Source: Roseibaca sp. Y0-43 (GTDB taxonomy: Bacteria > Pseudomonadota > Alphaproteobacteria > Rhodobacterales > Rhodobacteraceae). From it: a stretch of DNA of 64,000 bases. The notes under the pieces are model-generated. The model was not told the DNA's origin. It was given only the letters and a program-made list of their open reading frames with translations, and did no database searches. Of the stretch, positions 1-9,935 are shown piece after piece. The stretch is from contig NZ_JAFMPR010000001.1 of the NCBI RefSeq assembly GCF_020667835.1, forward strand, positions 124,001 through 188,000, given 5' to 3'. The first letter of the stretch is position 1; each line of letters opens with the position of its first letter. Made by a program: the position numbers and the translations under genes.

Positions 1-316
1 GGTCGACGCGGCCCAGAAAGGTCTGGATTTCCAGCACTTCGGGCACAAGGCGGGCTTGGGCCATGAATTCGTCGAAGGCACGCGGGTTGGTCTTGTCGAG
101 GGTGACGCGGAGCGAGACCTCTACCTGAAAGCCAAGCGCGCGCCAGTCGATCACCGCTTGCTGCCCGCGCAGGATGCCGCGCGCGCGCAGCCGGTCGAGG
201 CGGCGCCAGCATGTCGCCTCTGTCACGCCGGCGCGGGCGGCAAGGTCGGCGGTCGCGGCCATGGGATTGGCCAGAAGCTGGCGCAACAGGCGGCGGTCGG
301 TATCGTCTATCTGCAT
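1..316 (-). CDS. Lrp/AsnC family transcriptional regulator (partial, C-terminus off the left edge)
   Basis: The minus-strand frame opens with ATG at 316 and has no stop before base 1, so about 105 N-terminal residues are visible. Residues 2-55 form the winged-helix DNA-binding domain of Lrp/AsnC proteins: the start MQIDDTDRRLL, then DLAARAGVTEATCWRRLDRL as the helix-turn-helix, followed by the hinge and the first strands of the ligand-binding RAM domain (EVSLRVTL, then VLEIQTFLGRVD). Such proteins are amino-acid-responsive dimers or octamers. It is divergent from ilvC across a 130-base gap, so control of ilvC or of itself is a reasonable inference. Which amino acid it senses cannot be told. 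The family call is secure. Confidence 0.88.
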   Translation of the reverse strand, partial: MQIDDTDRRLLRQLLANPMAATADLAARAGVTEATCWRRLDRLRARGILRGQQAVIDWRALGFQVEVSLRVTLDKTNPRAFDEFMAQARLVPEVLEIQTFLGRVD

Positions 317-1469
<1,153 letters not shown>

Positions 1470-1492
1470 GCGCCCGCATCCGACAACTTTTG

Positions 1493-1521
1493 CCCCCGGC
1501 ACCGCGCGTGCCGGGGGTTTT
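1493..1521 (+). terminator. Rho-independent terminator of ilvC
   Basis: A perfect 10-bp stem CCCCCGGCAC / GTGCCGGGGG (1493-1502 and 1508-1517) with a 5-base loop is followed by TTTT, 24 bases after the ilvC stop. Confidence 0.93.
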
Positions 1522-1577
1522 GCTATCTGGCCTTTATCGTCCATCCGTCCTAGCGTGGCCCATCCGCAAGGGGGGAA

Positions 1578-2864
1578 ATGATGCACATATGGTCGTGGCA
1601 TCTGGGCCGCTTCTTCGACAAGATCTGGGTGCATATCGCGCTTTACGGGCTGGCCGGGGTGGCCGTGGCGGTGCTGGCCGCCTTCGGCGCGCCCTTGGTC
1701 AGCCTGTTGCAGTTCGATCTTATCTCGCGCGATGCGGTGATGGTGCTGTTGCAGATCCTTGCCTCGTCCATGCTGGCGGTGACGACCTTCTCGGTGTCCA
1801 TCATGCTGACGGCGTTCGGGGCGGCGGCATCCTCGGCCACGCCGCGCGCGACGGTGCTGTTGCAAAACGATTCGACCACGCAGCAGGTGCTTGCCTCTTT
1901 CGTGGGGGCCTTCGTGTTCAGCCTTGTGTCGATCAGCGGCTTGCAGATCGCGCTTTACGGGCCAGCAGGGCGGCTGGTGCTGTTCCTGGCCACGCTGGGC
2001 GTGTTGGCGCTTGTGGTCGTGCAACTGGTGCGCTGGATCGGGCATCTGGCCGATTACGGACGCTTGGCCGACACCATCACCCGGCTGGAAACGGCAACCG
2101 CGCAAGCCCTGAACACCCGCATGTCCGACCCGTTCATGGGCGGAACGCCCCTGCCTGACACGCTGGCGCAATCCGCCCCTGGCCCGGGGCGGGTGACGGG
2201 AACGGTGACGGGCTATATTCAGACCGTGGACATGGCCGCGCTTCAGAGCATTGCCACGCGCCTTGGCACCCAAATCGCGCTGCGGGTTCTGCCGGGCAAA
2301 TACGTGCATCCGGGCATGGTTCTGGCAGAGGCGATCCGCAGCCTGCCCTTGGCAGAGCAGGATTGCGAGGCGATCCGGGCCTGTTTCGTCATCGGCGCGA
2401 TGCGCAATTTCGAGCAGGATCCACGCTTCGGCATTCTGTCCATGTCCGAGATCGCCTCGCGTGCGCTGTCGCCCGCGGTAAACGATCCGGGCACGGCGAT
2501 CGACATCCTTGGCCGGCAGGTGCGCCTGCTTTGCCTGTGGCAGCCCGATGCGCAATCCGACAGGCGGTTTTCCGAGGTGCTGGTCCCCAGCCTGATGCTG
2601 GCCGACTTGCTGCAAGACGCCTTTGCCGCGCCCGCGCGCGACGGGGCGGCGCTGGTCGAGATTGGGCTGATCGTGCAAAAGCGGCTGGCCGGGCTGATGA
2701 TTGCCAAGGGGCAGGCATTCCATGCGCCCGCGCTGGCCATGTCCCGCCACGCCTTGGCCCATGCCCGGCAGGCCTTGGTGCTGGAGCAAGACCGCGAAAG
2801 CGTGTCCGAGGCGGCAGAGCGGTTGCGCGCGCTTGCCGAGACCCCGGAGGATGCCGCGCATTGA
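1578..2864 (+). CDS. DUF2254 family integral membrane protein
   Basis: A 428-residue membrane protein of a conserved family (DUF2254) with no established function. Four transmembrane segments are visible at about residues 17-42, 52-80, 103-127 and 131-154, followed by a soluble C-terminal half. The family hallmark is the stretch DPRFGILSMSEIASRALSP followed by AVNDPGTA, near residues 276-302. The gene starts with two adjacent ATGs (1578, 1581) behind a GGGGGGAA ribosome binding site. It lies alone between the ilvC terminator and the aminopeptidase gene. No transport or enzymatic role can be assigned from the sequence. Confidence 0.85.
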   Translation: MMHIWSWHLGRFFDKIWVHIALYGLAGVAVAVLAAFGAPLVSLLQFDLISRDAVMVLLQILASSMLAVTTFSVSIMLTAFGAAASSATPRATVLLQNDSTTQQVLASFVGAFVFSLVSISGLQIALYGPAGRLVLFLATLGVLALVVVQLVRWIGHLADYGRLADTITRLETATAQALNTRMSDPFMGGTPLPDTLAQSAPGPGRVTGTVTGYIQTVDMAALQSIATRLGTQIALRVLPGKYVHPGMVLAEAIRSLPLAEQDCEAIRACFVIGAMRNFEQDPRFGILSMSEIASRALSPAVNDPGTAIDILGRQVRLLCLWQPDAQSDRRFSEVLVPSLMLADLLQDAFAAPARDGAALVEIGLIVQKRLAGLMIAKGQAFHAPALAMSRHALAHARQALVLEQDRESVSEAAERLRALAETPEDAAH

Positions 2865-2924
2865 CCGCTGGGCAAGCCCGCTCTACGACTTGGGCAGATC
2901 ACCCTATTCGGCAGGATCACTGAC

Positions 2925-4742
2925 ATGTTTCAAAGCTTTACCGCCCCGTCTCGTCCGCAAGACGGCCCGCCCCGGCTGAGCGCGCTGCGCGCGGCCATGC
3001 GCGCGCAGGCCTTGGACGGGGTGATCGTGCCGCGCGCCGATCTGCATCAGGGCGAATATGTCGCGCCCTGCGATGAACGGCTGGCATGGCTGACGGGGTT
3101 TACCGGGTCGGCCGGGTTCTGCATTGCGCTGGCGGATCGCGCCGGGCTGTTCGTAGACGGGCGCTACCGCGTGCAGGCGCGCGGCCAATGCGCCGCAGAG
3201 TTCGAGATCGTGCCATGGCCCGAGACGCGCCCCGCCGACTGGCTGCGCGCGGCCTGCCCGAACGGTGCGGTCGTGGGCTTTGATCCGTGGCTGCACACCC
3301 CCGACGAGATCGAGACGCTGGAGCGTGGGCTGGCGGGAAGTGGCATCACCTTGAAGCGCATCGCCAACCCCATCGACCCGCTTTGGGCCGACCGCCCTGC
3401 CCCGCCGTTGGGCGCGGTCATGGCCTATCCTGACAGCCTTGCGGGCGCGTCAAGCGCGCAAAAGCGGCAGGACGCCGCGCGCGCGCTGGGCCAGAACGGG
3501 CAAAAGGCCGCCGTTCTGACCCAGCCCGACAGCATTTGCTGGCTGCTCAACCTGCGCGGCGCCGACCTGCCGCGCGTGCCGGTGGTGCAGGCCTTGGCGG
3601 TGCTGCATGATGACGGGAAGCTGGACCTGTTCGCCCATGAAGCGAAATTCGACGGCATCACTCTTGACCAAGGCGTGACCCTGCGCCCCGCCGAGGCATT
3701 CGAGCCCGCGCTGCGCAGCCAGATCGGCCCCGTGCGCGTGGACCGCGCAAGCGTGCCCGTGGCCGTGTGTGACCTGCTGTCGGAAGCGGGCATCACGATT
3801 GCCCCCATGCAAGACCCCTGCCTTGCCCCCAAGGCGCGCAAGACCGGGGCAGAGCTGGACGGCGCGCGCGCCGCGCATCTGCGCGACGGCGCGGCCATGG
3901 CCGAATTCCTGTGCTGGCTGGACGGGCAGGCGCAAAAGCTTCTGGACGATCCCGCCCATAGCGTGACCGAGATCGACATCGTCCGCCATCTGGAAGCCTG
4001 CCGCAGCGCCACGGGCGATTTGCGCGACATCAGCTTCGACACGATTGCCGGATCGGGGCCAAACGGCGCCATCGTGCATTACCGCGTGACAGAGGCCAGC
4101 AACCGCCGCCTTATGCCGGGTGAGTTGATGCTGGTCGATAGCGGCGGGCAATATCTGGACGGCACGACCGACATCACCCGCACCATCGCCATCGGCCCGG
4201 TGGGCACGCTGGAAGCGCAGTGTTTCACGCGCGTGTTGCAAGGCATGATCGCCGTGTCGCGCGCGCGTTTTCCCCGTGGCGTGGCAGGTGGGCATCTGGA
4301 TGCGCTGGCGCGGTATCCGCTGTGGCTGGCGGGGCTGGATTACGACCATGGCACCGGCCATGGCGTAGGCGCCTATCTGTCCGTGCATGAAGGACCACAA
4401 CGCCTGTCGCGGATCAGCCAAGTGCCGCTGGCCGAGGGCATGATCCTGTCGAACGAGCCGGGCTATTACCGCGAAGGTGCCTTCGGCATCCGGCTGGAAA
4501 ACCTTGTCGCGGTGCGCGCGGGCACGGCACCGGAAGGGGGCGAGCCGCGCGACTGGCTGGAGTTCGAAACCTTGACGCTTGCCCCCATCGACCGCAGGCT
4601 TATACTAAGCAGTGAACTCACCGCGAGCGAGCGTGACTGGCTGGACAGCTACCACGCGCGTGTTCGTATGTCCCTGTCTCCGCTGGTGTCCCAAACGACG
4701 CGTGACTGGCTGGATAAGGCCTGCGCCCCGCTCGAAACCTGA
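2925..4742 (+). CDS. Aminopeptidase P family protein (Xaa-Pro aminopeptidase, M24B)
   Basis: A 605-residue cytosolic dinuclear-metal peptidase of the long, three-domain aminopeptidase P type, which removes an N-terminal residue preceding proline. Two creatinase-like N-terminal domains (about residues 15-310) precede the pita-bread catalytic domain. All five metal ligands are present: D405 and D416 in LVDSGGQYLDGTTDITR, H479 in GTGHGVGAYLSVHEGP, E511 in NEPGYY and E525 in IRLENL. A C-terminal tail of about 60 residues follows, as in eukaryotic-like APP1 members. No signal peptide is seen. The DUF427 gene follows after 75 bases. Confidence 0.93.
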   Translation: MFQSFTAPSRPQDGPPRLSALRAAMRAQALDGVIVPRADLHQGEYVAPCDERLAWLTGFTGSAGFCIALADRAGLFVDGRYRVQARGQCAAEFEIVPWPETRPADWLRAACPNGAVVGFDPWLHTPDEIETLERGLAGSGITLKRIANPIDPLWADRPAPPLGAVMAYPDSLAGASSAQKRQDAARALGQNGQKAAVLTQPDSICWLLNLRGADLPRVPVVQALAVLHDDGKLDLFAHEAKFDGITLDQGVTLRPAEAFEPALRSQIGPVRVDRASVPVAVCDLLSEAGITIAPMQDPCLAPKARKTGAELDGARAAHLRDGAAMAEFLCWLDGQAQKLLDDPAHSVTEIDIVRHLEACRSATGDLRDISFDTIAGSGPNGAIVHYRVTEASNRRLMPGELMLVDSGGQYLDGTTDITRTIAIGPVGTLEAQCFTRVLQGMIAVSRARFPRGVAGGHLDALARYPLWLAGLDYDHGTGHGVGAYLSVHEGPQRLSRISQVPLAEGMILSNEPGYYREGAFGIRLENLVAVRAGTAPEGGEPRDWLEFETLTLAPIDRRLILSSELTASERDWLDSYHARVRMSLSPLVSQTTRDWLDKACAPLET

Positions 4743-4817
4743 TCGCGCCCTGCTGACGGGGCCGCTTGTAACCAATACCGTGCGCGCCGCGCATCCAAGG
4801 ACGAAGGAAACCGCGTC

Positions 4818-5162
4818 ATGCCGATGAGCATTCTGAAAATCTATCCCGCCGAAGGCACCTGGGTTGTTCGCGCAGGGGGGTCCGTGATCGGGGAAAGCAC
4901 CCGCGCGCTGGAACTGGTGCAGCGCGACTGGCCCTTCGTCATCTATTTCCCGCGCGAGGATATTGCGGGCGCGGTGCTGGACCCGTCCGAGCGCAAGCTG
5001 GAATGCGATGATCGCGGAACGGGCGTGTTCTTCCATGTCTCCAGCCCCGAGGGGCTGATCGAGAACGCGGCCTATTCCATTACAGAGCCGACCGAGATGG
5101 CGGCACAGGTGAAAGACTACCTTGCCTTTGACGCCAGCAAGGTCACGGTCGAGCGGGTGTAA
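4818..5162 (+). CDS. DUF427 domain-containing protein
   Basis: A 114-residue soluble protein of the DUF427 family, small beta-rich proteins of unknown function. Family features seen are the aromatic strand TWVVRAGG, the helix ESTRALELVQRDWPFVIYFP with the YFPRED motif, and the C-terminal AAYSITEP ... YLAFDASKVTVE, which matches the usual end of the domain. Length is typical for a single-domain member. ATG 4818 lies behind AAGGA at 4807-4811; a second ATG at 4824 is possible. The cupin gene begins 3 bases after its stop, so the two are probably co-translated. Confidence 0.8.
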   Translation: MPMSILKIYPAEGTWVVRAGGSVIGESTRALELVQRDWPFVIYFPREDIAGAVLDPSERKLECDDRGTGVFFHVSSPEGLIENAAYSITEPTEMAAQVKDYLAFDASKVTVERV

Positions 5163-5165
5163 CCC

Positions 5166-5501
5166 GTGGCCTTTCCCGATTTCATCAACGCCTTGCCGGG
5201 TGTGGACATCCCCTTTCCGGCGGATGTGGTTCAGGCCCGCGCGGTGCAGTCACACGACGGGCTGGTGGTGTTCTTTACCTTCGTGCAGGACATGGACCTG
5301 CCCGCCCATGCCCATGGCGCGCAATGGGGCACGGTCGTCGAAGGCGAGATTGACTTCACCATCGGCGAGCATCGCCGCATCTACCGCCCCGGCGACAGCT
5401 ACACCATCCCCGCAGGCGTGGTGCATAGCGCCCGGATCAAGGCCGGAACCCGCGTGATCGACGTGTTCAAGGAAGCGGGTCGCTACGCGCTGAACCGTTA
5501 A
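5166..5501 (+). CDS. Cupin domain-containing protein
   Basis: A 111-residue single-domain cupin. The two conserved motifs are visible: AHAHGAQWGTVVEGEIDF (motif 1, with His, His and Glu as metal ligands) and PGDSYTIPAGVVHSA (motif 2, with the final His). The substrate cannot be inferred; small cupins of this kind include isomerases, sugar-binding regulators and dioxygenases. The start is GTG at 5166, 3 bases after the DUF427 stop, which fits translational coupling. The 3' end overlaps the convergent gene 5498-5782 by 4 bases. Confidence 0.82.
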   Translation: MAFPDFINALPGVDIPFPADVVQARAVQSHDGLVVFFTFVQDMDLPAHAHGAQWGTVVEGEIDFTIGEHRRIYRPGDSYTIPAGVVHSARIKAGTRVIDVFKEAGRYALNR

Positions 5502-5782
5502 AGCCCGTCCTGCCCGGTCGGCCAACGCCACGCGATCGCGCCAAGATAGTTGCCGGTTTTGACCGAACTGACGGTCGTGCGTTCCGGCCCATAGGCATCA
5601 GCCTTGCGCGTGTTGCGCTGCTGTCTGGCATTGCGCGCCAACCGCACAAGGCCCGAGACGGTCAGCACAAGAAACTCGCCCTCGCCTTTCAGCGGGATCG
5701 TGTCGAGCGTGTTCCAACCCGTACGCAGGGCATGGTCCAGCATGTCGAACGGATCGCGGCGTCGGGGGGTTACGTGTTTCAA
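5498..5782 (-). CDS. Hypothetical protein, 94 residues
   Basis: A basic 94-residue protein that I do not recognise. It has no signal peptide or membrane segment; its middle (EFLVLTVSGLVRLARNAR) could be a short hydrophobic strand and helix. The best start is TTG at 5782 behind GGAG at about -9; the first in-frame ATG is 36 bases further in. It overlaps the cupin gene tail to tail by 4 bases, and no other frame explains the 5502-5780 interval. It is probably real on codon use and spacing, but could be over-called. Confidence 0.55.
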   Translation of the reverse strand: MKHVTPRRRDPFDMLDHALRTGWNTLDTIPLKGEGEFLVLTVSGLVRLARNARQQRNTRKADAYGPERTTVSSVKTGNYLGAIAWRWPTGQDGL

Positions 5783-5870
5783 GGGTGCTCCGCGTTGGCA
5801 GGTCTATCTTAGACGTAAGCGTGCGTTTCGCGCAACTCAAGCCAAAGCGCGCAATTGCCGCAGGACGCGC

Positions 5871-6395
5871 CTAGAGTTTGACCATCTCGAACCGCACGCG
5901 CGCCACGGGCAAGCCCCAGCGCGTGACCACGGCATCGTTGATGATGCGGCCATCGGGGCCGAAATAGATCACATCCTCAAACCCCAAGCGGGTGATTTCG
6001 CCGCTCGCGTTGAAATCGGCGAGGTAGGACAACCGGATCTCGGTCCCGGTTTCCACCACCTCGGCCATGCCTACCGTGTCTTCGCGCCGCCCGGTCCAGC
6101 GTCCCGGCCCGGCGCGGTCGAACACCCATGTCAGGCGGTTTTCCTCGCCGTCGTCATAGATGAAATCTTCCACAACCGTCAGCCGGTCGCCCTTTAGCCG
6201 CCCGTCCAACCGAGCGCGGAAGCGGCGTTCGGACCCGGTCAGGTCCACACGGAACACGCCCGCACCCACCGCGCGGCCCGCAAAGGCCTGCTCAAGCGTG
6301 ATGGGCGGCGATGCCCCCTCGGGGCTGGCGGGCAGGCGCGAACAGGCGGCGAGGGCGATGGGTCCGGCAAGGGCTGCGCGACGGGTTAGGATCAT
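5871..6395 (-). CDS. DUF3833 family lipoprotein
   Basis: A 174-residue protein with a lipoprotein signal: MILTRRAALAGPIALAAC, with Cys18 as the likely lipidation site, and a twin-Arg start that may also use Tat. The body matches the DUF3833 pattern: F-G-R followed by GVFRVD, LTVVEDFIYDDGEENRLTWVF, GRWTGRREDTVGMAE and the closing RIINDAVVTRWGLPVARVRF. The family is lipocalin-like in general appearance, of unknown function, and found in proteobacterial envelopes. It is separated from aroB by 58 bases and probably transcribed after aroK-aroB. Confidence 0.8.
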   Translation of the reverse strand: MILTRRAALAGPIALAACSRLPASPEGASPPITLEQAFAGRAVGAGVFRVDLTGSERRFRARLDGRLKGDRLTVVEDFIYDDGEENRLTWVFDRAGPGRWTGRREDTVGMAEVVETGTEIRLSYLADFNASGEITRLGFEDVIYFGPDGRIINDAVVTRWGLPVARVRFEMVKL

Positions 6396-6453
6396 GGGGC
6401 GGCCTTTCTTTGGGTTGCCCCAAAGCTAAGGCGCGGGCGCGCGATGGCCAGCC

Positions 6454-7566
6454 TTAGGCGCGTGCGACCAAGGCATCTTCCAGCACGGCGCGCAAAATAT
6501 CGCTTGGCACATCATCGCAGACGAAGGCTCGGCCAATGTCGCGCGCCAGGATGAAGCGCAGGCGGCCATCCTGCACTTTCTTATCCTGCCCCATCAGCGC
6601 GATCAGCGCCTCTGCCCCCGGCAGATCGCCCGGAATATCGGCCAGATCGGTCGCCATGCCCATGGCGCGCAGATGCGCGCGCACACGGCTGGGGGTTTCC
6701 TGCGGGCACAGGCCCATGCGCGCCGATAATTCGAACGCCAAGGCGCAGCCAATCGCCACGCCCTCGCCATGAAGCAGGCGGTCGGAATAGCCCGTTGCGG
6801 CCTCTAACGCGTGGCAGAAGGTGTGCCCAAGGTTCAGAAGCGCGCGGTCGCCCTGTTCGGTTTCATCACGGACAACGATTTCCGCTTTCATCTGCACCGA
6901 GCGATGCACGGCATATTGGCGCAAGGCATGATCGCCCGCCGCCAGCGCGGGGCCATTCGCCTCTAGCCAGTCGAAAAAGGCCGCATCGCCCAGCAGGCCG
7001 TATTTCACGACCTCGCCAAAACCCGCAAGGAAATCGCGCGCGGGCAGCGTATCGAGCAGGTCGATATCGGCCAGCACAAGGCTGGGCTGGTGGAACGCGC
7101 CCACAAGGTTCTTGCCGTGGCGCGTGTTGATGCCGGTCTTGCCGCCGACAGAGCTGTCCACCTGCGCCAGAAGCGAGGTCGGCACCTGCACGAAGCGCAC
7201 GCCCCGGCGCAGCACGGCCGCGGCAAAGCCCGCCAGATCGCCGATGACACCGCCACCCAGCGCCATGACCAGATCCCGGCGCTCGACCTTTTCGTCCAGC
7301 AACCATTCCACCGATTGCATAAGCCCTGCCCAGTTCTTCGTGCCCTCGCCCGGGTCCAGCGCCAGCGCGGCGCTGGAAATATCGCCAAAGGCACGCTGCA
7401 CCGCGTCCAGATGCAGGCCCGCCACGCGGCTTTCCGTCAGGATCGCCACGCGGTTGCGTTTCAGGTGCGGGGCCAGATAGCGCGGCGCATCCGCCAGCAG
7501 ACCGCGCCCGATAACCACGTCATAAGCGCGATCCCCCAAGGGCACATGGACAATCTGAACGCTCAT
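6454..7566 (-). CDS. aroB: 3-dehydroquinate synthase
   Basis: A 370-residue cytosolic enzyme that converts DAHP to 3-dehydroquinate, step two of the shikimate pathway, using NAD+ and a divalent metal. Recognisable segments are DPGEGTKNW (NAD site), ALGGGVIGDLAGFAAAVLRRG, the loop VPTSLLAQVDSSVGGKTGIN, the metal ligand region LNLGHTFCHALE with its His, and HGEGVAIG with the second metal-binding His. Length is normal for bacterial AroB. Its ATG overlaps the aroK stop by 4 bases (ATGA), so aroK and aroB are translationally coupled. Confidence 0.97.
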   Translation of the reverse strand: MSVQIVHVPLGDRAYDVVIGRGLLADAPRYLAPHLKRNRVAILTESRVAGLHLDAVQRAFGDISSAALALDPGEGTKNWAGLMQSVEWLLDEKVERRDLVMALGGGVIGDLAGFAAAVLRRGVRFVQVPTSLLAQVDSSVGGKTGINTRHGKNLVGAFHQPSLVLADIDLLDTLPARDFLAGFGEVVKYGLLGDAAFFDWLEANGPALAAGDHALRQYAVHRSVQMKAEIVVRDETEQGDRALLNLGHTFCHALEAATGYSDRLLHGEGVAIGCALAFELSARMGLCPQETPSRVRAHLRAMGMATDLADIPGDLPGAEALIALMGQDKKVQDGRLRFILARDIGRAFVCDDVPSDILRAVLEDALVARA

Positions 7567-8108
7567 GCGGTGTATCCTTCCAAGACATCGGGGCGGGTGG
7601 CCAATTGTTCCAGCACCACGCGGGCCATGTCGGCGATGGAATAGCCCGGGTCGGCATTGGCGACCAGATCGGCCTGTTCGTAATAGGGCGTGCGCTCTGC
7701 CAGCAAGCGCGCAAGCGTGCCGCGCGGGTCGTCGTTTTGCAGCAAAGGCCGGGTGTTCTTTGTGCGCACGCGCGACCAGAGCAGGTCCAGATCGGCGCGC
7801 AGCCAGACCGACACGCCATCGTCATGGATGCGCTGGCGCGTCTCGGCCCGCAGGAATGCCCCGCCGCCCACCGACAGAATTGCGGGGGTGCCGTGCAAAA
7901 GGCGCGCGATCACCTCGGCCTCGCGGTCGCGGAAGAACGCCTCGCCATCGCGGGCGAAAATCTCGGCAATGCTCATCTGCGCGGCGGTGACGATTTCTTC
8001 GTCCGAATCGCGAAACGGCACGCCCAGCACCTGTGCGACATGCTTGCCGATGGCGGTTTTCCCCGCGCCCATCATGCCGACCAGCACCACGGTCTTGTGC
8101 AGTTTCAT
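7563..8108 (-). CDS. aroK: Shikimate kinase
   Basis: A 181-residue kinase that phosphorylates the 3-hydroxyl of shikimate with ATP. The P-loop GMMGAGKT is near the N-terminus, followed by the shikimate-binding D-S-D-E-E pair, SVGGGAFLRAETR and the LID arginine in KNTRPLLQ. Two starts are possible: ATG 8108 (MKLHKTVVLVG, behind AAGGG) and ATG 8150 (14 residues longer). I use 8108 because the extra residues are not typical of the family. The same frame stays open to 9605, but that part is a GC shadow. It is divergent from the small membrane protein gene at 8256. Confidence 0.95.
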   Translation of the reverse strand: MKLHKTVVLVGMMGAGKTAIGKHVAQVLGVPFRDSDEEIVTAAQMSIAEIFARDGEAFFRDREAEVIARLLHGTPAILSVGGGAFLRAETRQRIHDDGVSVWLRADLDLLWSRVRTKNTRPLLQNDDPRGTLARLLAERTPYYEQADLVANADPGYSIADMARVVLEQLATRPDVLEGYTA

Positions 8109-8255
8109 GCCGAATGCGCCCTTGTGATCTGCGAAGACCCAAGTTTTCATGGCCCCCGCTTGCCTTGTCGTGATATTGCGACCGGGACGAAAGGAAAACC
8201 CCCAAGACGGACCCCGTCGCGAAAGAAGGGGCAACCGGAGAGCACGAACAGGCCG

Positions 8256-8390
8256 ATGAAATATCTTTTCCGACTGATCCTTATCCTTGTGGTTCTCGCG
8301 GCGATCGCGGTGGTCGCCTATGCCTATATCGGCGATCTGTCGCCAGAGCGCGCACCCGTCTCTGACCCGGTCGAGCTGGAGGCGCGGTAG
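8256..8390 (+). CDS. Small single-pass membrane protein, 44 residues
   Basis: A 44-residue protein: basic N-terminus MKYLFR, one hydrophobic helix of about 20 residues (LILILVVLAAIAVVAYAYIG), then a short acidic periplasmic tail ending in PVELEAR. It is divergent from aroK, and the next gene starts 2 bases after its stop, so it looks like the first gene of a small operon with the 512-residue exported protein and xerD. The function is unknown. The tight spacing and clean membrane topology support a real gene. Confidence 0.65.
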   Translation: MKYLFRLILILVVLAAIAVVAYAYIGDLSPERAPVSDPVELEAR

Positions 8391-8392
8391 AG

Positions 8393-9931
8393 ATGCGCGC
8401 GTCGGGGCTGGTGCTGGCGCTGTGCTTGCCCTGCGCGGCCATGGCGCAGCAGGATGCGCCGCTCTCGGCCATTGACTGGCTAGAGCAGGCGCTGACCCAG
8501 CCCGTCGGCCCGTCTGCGCCCGACCCCGCGCTGCCGCAGACGACACCAGCTCCGACCCCGCCAAGCGACCCGATCCTTGCGCGCCCGTTAGAGCAGGCGA
8601 CGCTGGACAGCACGGGCCTGTTTGCCGCCGCACGCATCGGCCTGCCGCGCGATCTGTGGGGGCAAACGCCCGTCGCCGTGCTGGCCGAGGGGATCGCGGC
8701 GCTCGACCCGAACATGGTGCCCGCGGCGCAGCGCCTGATGGTGAGGCTGTTGTCGGCGGAATTTGCCCCGCCCCTGCTGGCCGAGGGCGAGGCACCCGGC
8801 GCGCTTTTGACCGCGCGGCTGGACAAGCTGATAGAGATCGGCGCGCTGGAGCAGGCCAGCCAGTTGATCGAAGGCGCGCCCACCCAGACCGCCGCGCTGA
8901 ACACGCGGGCCTTCGACATCGCCCTTCTGTTGGGCGAAGAGGACCGCGCCTGCACGCGGCTTCAGGGCCAGTTGGCGGGCAGCAGCGGCGAAGCCGCGCG
9001 CATCTTTTGCCTTGCGCGCCAAGGCGAATGGCAAACCGCCTATACCGCCCTTGGGGCCGCCCGCGCGCTGGGGGCGCTGGACGCGACCGAAGCGGGCCTG
9101 TTGACGCGCTTTCTGGAAGAAGAGGATGCCGGCCTGACCCTGCCGCCCCCGCAGCGCCTGACGCCCATGGGCTGGCGCGTGCTGGAAGCCTTGGGCGACC
9201 CGGTCGGCACCGGCAGCCTGCCCGTGGCCTTTGCCCATGCCGATTTGCGCGGCACCAGCGGTTGGCGCGCCCAGATCGACGCCGCCGAGCGGCTGACGCG
9301 GACGGGCGTGATGCAGCCGGAGCGATTGATGGGCATCTACAGCCAAAGGCGGGCCGCGGCCTCTGGCGGGGTGTGGGACCGCGTGCGCGCGGTGCAGGCG
9401 CTGGATACGGCCTTGCTGGACGGCGACACCGCGCAGATCGGCGAGGCGCTGCGCACCGCGTGGACGCTGTTCGAAGCGGTCGAATTGGAAAACGCCTTCG
9501 CCCGCATTTTTGCCGAGCGGTTGGCGGACCACACCCTGACCGGCAGCGCGGCGCGGGTGCAATGGGCGATCCTGCTTTTGGCAGAGACGCGGTTGGACCG
9601 TGCAAGCGCGATCACGCCCGACACCCCTCTGGCCGCGCTGGCCTCGGCCTTGGCCAGCGGCGCGGACCTGCCTTCTGCAAGCGTTTCGGGCTTCGGCCCC
9701 GCCATACAGGCGGCCTTTGCCACGCCCGAGCTGCCCATGCCCGAAAGCCTGTGGCTGTCCGAGGGTGAACGCGGACGCCTGCTTCTGGACACGCTCGCGC
9801 TGATTGCCGATGCCAGCCAAGGCGACATGCTGGCCACCGAGCAGAGCCTTGCCGCCCTTGTCGCGCTGGGGTTGGAGCGCGACGCGCGCCAGATCGCGCT
9901 GGAATTGCTGCTGCTGGACCGGCGCGGGTAG
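8393..9931 (+). CDS. Exported hypothetical protein, 512 residues
   Basis: A protein of unknown function with a Sec signal peptide (MRASGLVLALCLPCAAMAQQ, cleavage after AMA). The mature part starts with a Pro/Thr/Ala-rich linker (about residues 40-65) and then a long, mostly helical, Ala/Leu-rich region with repeated patterns such as LLTRFLEEEDAG and ALRTAWTLFEAVELE. That suggests helical-hairpin repeats of a TPR-like kind, but no clear repeat consensus can be counted by eye. It is probably periplasmic. It lies between the 44-residue membrane protein and xerD, 4 bases before the xerD start. Confidence 0.75.
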   Translation: MRASGLVLALCLPCAAMAQQDAPLSAIDWLEQALTQPVGPSAPDPALPQTTPAPTPPSDPILARPLEQATLDSTGLFAAARIGLPRDLWGQTPVAVLAEGIAALDPNMVPAAQRLMVRLLSAEFAPPLLAEGEAPGALLTARLDKLIEIGALEQASQLIEGAPTQTAALNTRAFDIALLLGEEDRACTRLQGQLAGSSGEAARIFCLARQGEWQTAYTALGAARALGALDATEAGLLTRFLEEEDAGLTLPPPQRLTPMGWRVLEALGDPVGTGSLPVAFAHADLRGTSGWRAQIDAAERLTRTGVMQPERLMGIYSQRRAAASGGVWDRVRAVQALDTALLDGDTAQIGEALRTAWTLFEAVELENAFARIFAERLADHTLTGSAARVQWAILLLAETRLDRASAITPDTPLAALASALASGADLPSASVSGFGPAIQAAFATPELPMPESLWLSEGERGRLLLDTLALIADASQGDMLATEQSLAALVALGLERDARQIALELLLLDRRG

Positions 9932-9935
9932 CGCC

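Noticed and set aside
8151-9605. N-terminal extension of the aroK frame to 680 residues
   Set aside because: The extension is antisense to the exported 512-residue protein and is Arg/Pro/Ala-rich; shikimate kinase is complete from 8108.
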